A stretch of 31,407 nt of DNA. Source: Martensiomyces pterosporus (Eukaryota; Kickxellomycota; Kickxellomycetes; Kickxellales; Kickxellaceae). This document shows, in pieces, positions 29,275-31,407 of the stretch. The number at the start of each line of letters is the position of its first letter. Position 1 is the stretch's first letter. Both the position numbers and the translations under genes were made by a program. The notes beneath the pieces were generated by a model. That model saw nothing but the letters and a program-made list of their open reading frames with translations. It had not been told where the DNA came from and did not search any database. The DNA lies in the NCBI GenBank assembly GCA_025201845.1, contig MU604073.1, positions 4,897 through 36,303 of the forward strand. The letters run 5' to 3'.

Positions 29275-30120
29275 CTAGCAGTACGGGGTAAACCTGAACC
29301 ACTGCATCTCTGCAACAAACGGAGCGTGGCTCCAGTCGACGGTGCCTGCCCAGCCGCTCGTCTGTGTGCCATCCCACACGCCCATTCGTGCACGGCTAGC
29401 TCCCGAGGGGAACGGGACACCGTTGACTCTTGGCAGCGTGCGAGTGAGCCAGTCGTCAATATACCACTTGACGCTGTCGCTAGTCAGCTCAATCGCATAG
29501 TTGTGGAATGTAGCCGACATGTCCTGAGGAACATTCCCGGGGGTATGGACGTACTGGGAAAACTGCTCGATGCGCTGGCCTTGGACAAAGTACATTGACT
29601 GCGCAGTCCACGTGTCCTTGCCAACCCACTCCCAGTCTATCTCATCTGAGGGCGCAGGCCCAGCAAGAAGAATGGTTGATACAGCACCGCTTCCAGGTGC
29701 CATGCGTATGCGGGCCTCAACCTTGCCGTACTTGAAATCATGGGGGTACACCATTGTCGTTCCGCACTCGGGCGTTAGGCGCCAAGCAACCGAGTTGCTT
29801 GTTTGATATGTGTTTTGGGGACACCATTCAACGTTAAATTTGCTCAATGCGGAGGGATCTGAAAAGTCGATGAATACGCTGTCACATGTGTAGCTCCCCT
29901 GACCGCCAGGTGCTCCCTGTCTGGCATGGAGCGACTCAGACTTTGATTCCTTGCTAAATCCGCTGCCAGACACTCCGCTGGTGCCATTCATGGCAGCTTG
30001 GAGGGAGCTCAGCGCACTCACGCCAGGAAAGCGTCCTTGTGAAGAGTTGATAACATAGCCGCTGGCGCCCAAAGAGGCAGCGATAAGTGCTGACGTGAAA
30101 GATGTAGAGGTAGGCTTCAT
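29275..30120 (-). CDS. Secreted GH16 cell-wall glycosidase/transglycosylase (CRH-like)
   Basis: This 281-residue protein starts at the ATG at 30120. Its hydrophobic leader (SFTSALIAASLGASGYV) should be a secretion signal; the frame runs farther upstream, but that part lies across the TATA box. A Ser/Gly-rich spacer is followed by the GH16 jelly roll: FSDPSALSKFNVEW, YGKVEARIRMAPGSGAVSTI, catalytic DEIDWEW (nucleophile E160, D162, acid/base E164), FHNYAIELTSDSVKWYIDD and a final MQWFRFTPYC. This layout fits yeast Crh1/Utr2, which link chitin to beta-glucan in the wall. There is no C-terminal GPI signal and no chitin-binding module, so it is probably soluble. Another GH16 subfamily is possible. 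Confidence 0.88.
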   Translation of the reverse strand: MKPTSTSFTSALIAASLGASGYVINSSQGRFPGVSALSSLQAAMNGTSGVSGSGFSKESKSESLHARQGAPGGQGSYTCDSVFIDFSDPSALSKFNVEWCPQNTYQTSNSVAWRLTPECGTTMVYPHDFKYGKVEARIRMAPGSGAVSTILLAGPAPSDEIDWEWVGKDTWTAQSMYFVQGQRIEQFSQYVHTPGNVPQDMSATFHNYAIELTSDSVKWYIDDWLTRTLPRVNGVPFPSGASRARMGVWDGTQTSGWAGTVDWSHAPFVAEMQWFRFTPYC

Positions 30121-31017
30121 TGTGTGCCAAAGCAATGGGTTGTGTAGACAAGCAACAGCAAGATAATAAGAGTATGGAATGGGAAATCTGCGAGCGAAGA
30201 GTAGTGTAGTGAAGATTTGACGAATGTCTTGACAGAGAGGAGAGAGGGGCGAGAGAGGGTGGCACTTATATAAGGGATTGAATCTGAGAGCAGGGAGCTG
30301 CTCTGCGGCAAGAAGGTCTATTGTATGTACAGATAGATGAATAAGGGGGTGTGTAGTGGCTGCGCGCATGCAGGCCTGCGTGCTCCAGGTTAGAGTCCAT
30401 AGCAGCGTATAGTGCACCGGCATGCGCATCCAGGTATGTGATTTGCCCAGGTGGCTCCGAAAATAGAATAGCCAAGAACCGTCCCTGTTTTCTCTTATCT
30501 CCTCTCAGTGTAAACATGGCGTGTTCATCCATACCCACTCACTCTCAGAACCGCCTTTAAAAATACGTGTGAACTGGACAGAGAGCGTGTCTGTCGGAAA
30601 TAGAGTTTGCGATCTCCCTCCTATTAGAGCTGCTTGCCTGCCCTGATGCCCCCTATGGCGATCATACTGCACTATACTTTCGCAGCAAACACGAGATGCT
30701 GCTGCTGATTTGCAAGCTTCAAGGCCGAAACAGCACGGGGAAAAGGCTGTTTTGCTGAAACTTCTGCTGGGCGGAAGGTGACTGCATCCTTTGCCACATT
30801 GAGCCACGTTTACTGCCAACCAACAAAAGAATGAGTCTGGCAGGTGCAATCTACTTATAAATACACATCAACTGGCAAAGGCATACTGTTGACACTTGTG
30901 GATAATAGACAATCCGACTGTAGGCTGCACATTCAGGGTCGCTGCCTTCCTTTATGCCTCTCTGCGGCTCAGTCTGGCTGAAATAATGAGCAACGGCACG
31001 CGCCAAGCAAAGAAACA
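30121..31017. promoter_or_regulatory. Promoter region of the GH16 gene and U2 copy 2 outer flank
   Basis: This 897-bp stretch has no recognisable gene. The near part is the GH16 leader and core promoter. The far part (about 30851-31017) is unique DNA next to the U2 repeat and shows no match to the sequence beside the left arm. Open frames here start at non-ATG codons or lack family resemblance. Confidence 0.5.
30266..30272 (-). promoter_or_regulatory. TATA box of the GH16 gene
   Basis: TATATAA on the minus strand within the palindrome TTATATAA, 146 bp upstream of the ATG at 30120, next to CT-rich leader sequence. Confidence 0.65.
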
Positions 31018-31362
31018 AGAGCGCATGCTCTGAGCACTGGGCCGATTTGATTGGGCCATGGGGGACACTCACATGACCTGTGGCCATAAGCGGCGGGTGT
31101 CCGGAGGGTGGTGTAAGAGCAGGCTGGAGGCGGCAAAGCGCCTTGGTCTGGTTTCCTCACATTCCTCTCAAGCCTTTTGGCTTTGATCATTTTTTAGTAA
31201 CATGTTCTTCTAAGAGTAACATCTTAGATTGGGGCACTGCCCCAACAAACCGATGTTCGCAATTTTTTGCTGGGCATGTCGGTTTTGCTGGTGTCCCTGC
31301 TTGCACACCCAGCCCGACGCGGGTGACCCTGGTATTGCACTACCTCCAGGCGACGCCCACCC
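31018..31362. repeat. Right arm of the perfect 345-bp inverted repeat
   Basis: Exact reverse complement of 1-345. It comprises 143 bp upstream of U2 (31018-31160), including an ATTGG (inverted CCAAT) near 31049, and the U2 gene itself. Sequence outside it on the left (before 31018) is unrelated to the corresponding flank of the other arm. Confidence 0.96.
31161..31362 (+). ncRNA. U2 spliceosomal snRNA, copy 2
   Basis: This is an about 200-nt U2 RNA gene. Stem I is AAGCC-TTTT-GGCTT (31170-31183), followed by GATCA. The branch-pairing region reads TTAGTA (31194-31199), where U2 normally has GUAGUA, then TGTTCTT. Stem IIa (31209-31228) and stem IIb (31229-31245) are perfect hairpins, the Sm site is AATTTTTTG (31261-31269), a pairing region resembles stem III, and stem IV is CCTGG...CCAGG (31328-31350) with the standard GTATTGCACTACCT loop region. 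The internal run of T's would stop Pol III, which fits the usual Pol II transcription of U2. The ends are estimated; the 3' end follows CGCCCACC-type sequence as in other U2 RNAs. Confidence 0.93.
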
Positions 31363-31407
31363 CTCCACCCACACCACCCCGCATTCAAAGAGACCTGCAG
31401 AGCCAGA
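31363..31407. other. Sequence beyond U2 copy 2
   Basis: This is 45 bp of C-rich then mixed sequence, immediately 3' of U2. The left arm's counterpart is outside the window, so it is unknown whether the repeat continues. No 3' processing signal can be identified with confidence. Confidence 0.4.

Overview
The window is fungal nuclear DNA. It has GT-AG introns, a Pol III-type tRNA gene, U2 snRNA genes and single-copy housekeeping genes. Fungus-type families include the SWI/SNF-RSC actin-related protein Arp9, an OPT oligopeptide transporter, a CRH-like GH16 wall enzyme and the histidine biosynthesis enzyme His5. The Dis3L2/Ssd1-family protein still carries all four catalytic aspartates, which favours an early-diverging lineage (zoopagomycete or Kickxellomycotina-like) over an ascomycete or basidiomycete. 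That placement is inference.

Layout, left to right: U2 snRNA copy 1 (1-202, minus) inside a perfect inverted repeat (1-345); a Dis3L2-type exoribonuclease (604-3756, minus); a two-exon WD40 plus inositol-polyphosphate 5-phosphatase gene (4373-9099, plus); the HBS1 ribosome-rescue GTPase locus (9321-13672, minus, four exons); ARP9 (14078-15508, plus); GID4/VID24 (15795-17696, minus, two exons); HIS5 (18718-19920, minus), divergent from NCS2/CTU2 (20352-21767, plus); tRNA-Gly(CCC) (22413-22483, plus); a very small heat-shock-factor-domain gene (22942-23723, minus, three exons); the meiotic gene HOP2 (25094-25998, plus, three exons); an OPT transporter (26676-28973, plus); a secreted GH16 enzyme (29275-30120, minus); and U2 snRNA copy 2 (31161-31362, plus) inside the second repeat arm (31018-31362).

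Several genes act in RNA biology: U2 in splicing, Dis3L2 in RNA decay, Hbs1 in ribosome rescue, Ncs2 in tRNA thiolation, plus a tRNA. They do not form an operon-like system, and the gene order is ordinary for a compact fungal genome. HIS5 and NCS2 share one promoter containing a perfect Gcn4/AP-1 site.

The main unusual signals are: (1) two base-identical U2 genes facing outward about 30.7 kb apart, sharing 143 bp of upstream DNA and lacking the standard GUAGUA branch-recognition hexamer; (2) an HBS1 locus whose N-terminal and GTPase halves are separated by 823 bp that can be read either as an intron or as a stop codon, promoter and leader, which would give a Ski7-like short product; (3) a 135-residue protein that is little more than a heat-shock-factor DNA-binding domain; (4) more than 700 nt upstream of GID4 with no ATG on the sense strand. 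Exon models were built by hand from splice consensus and reading frame. No homology search was run.
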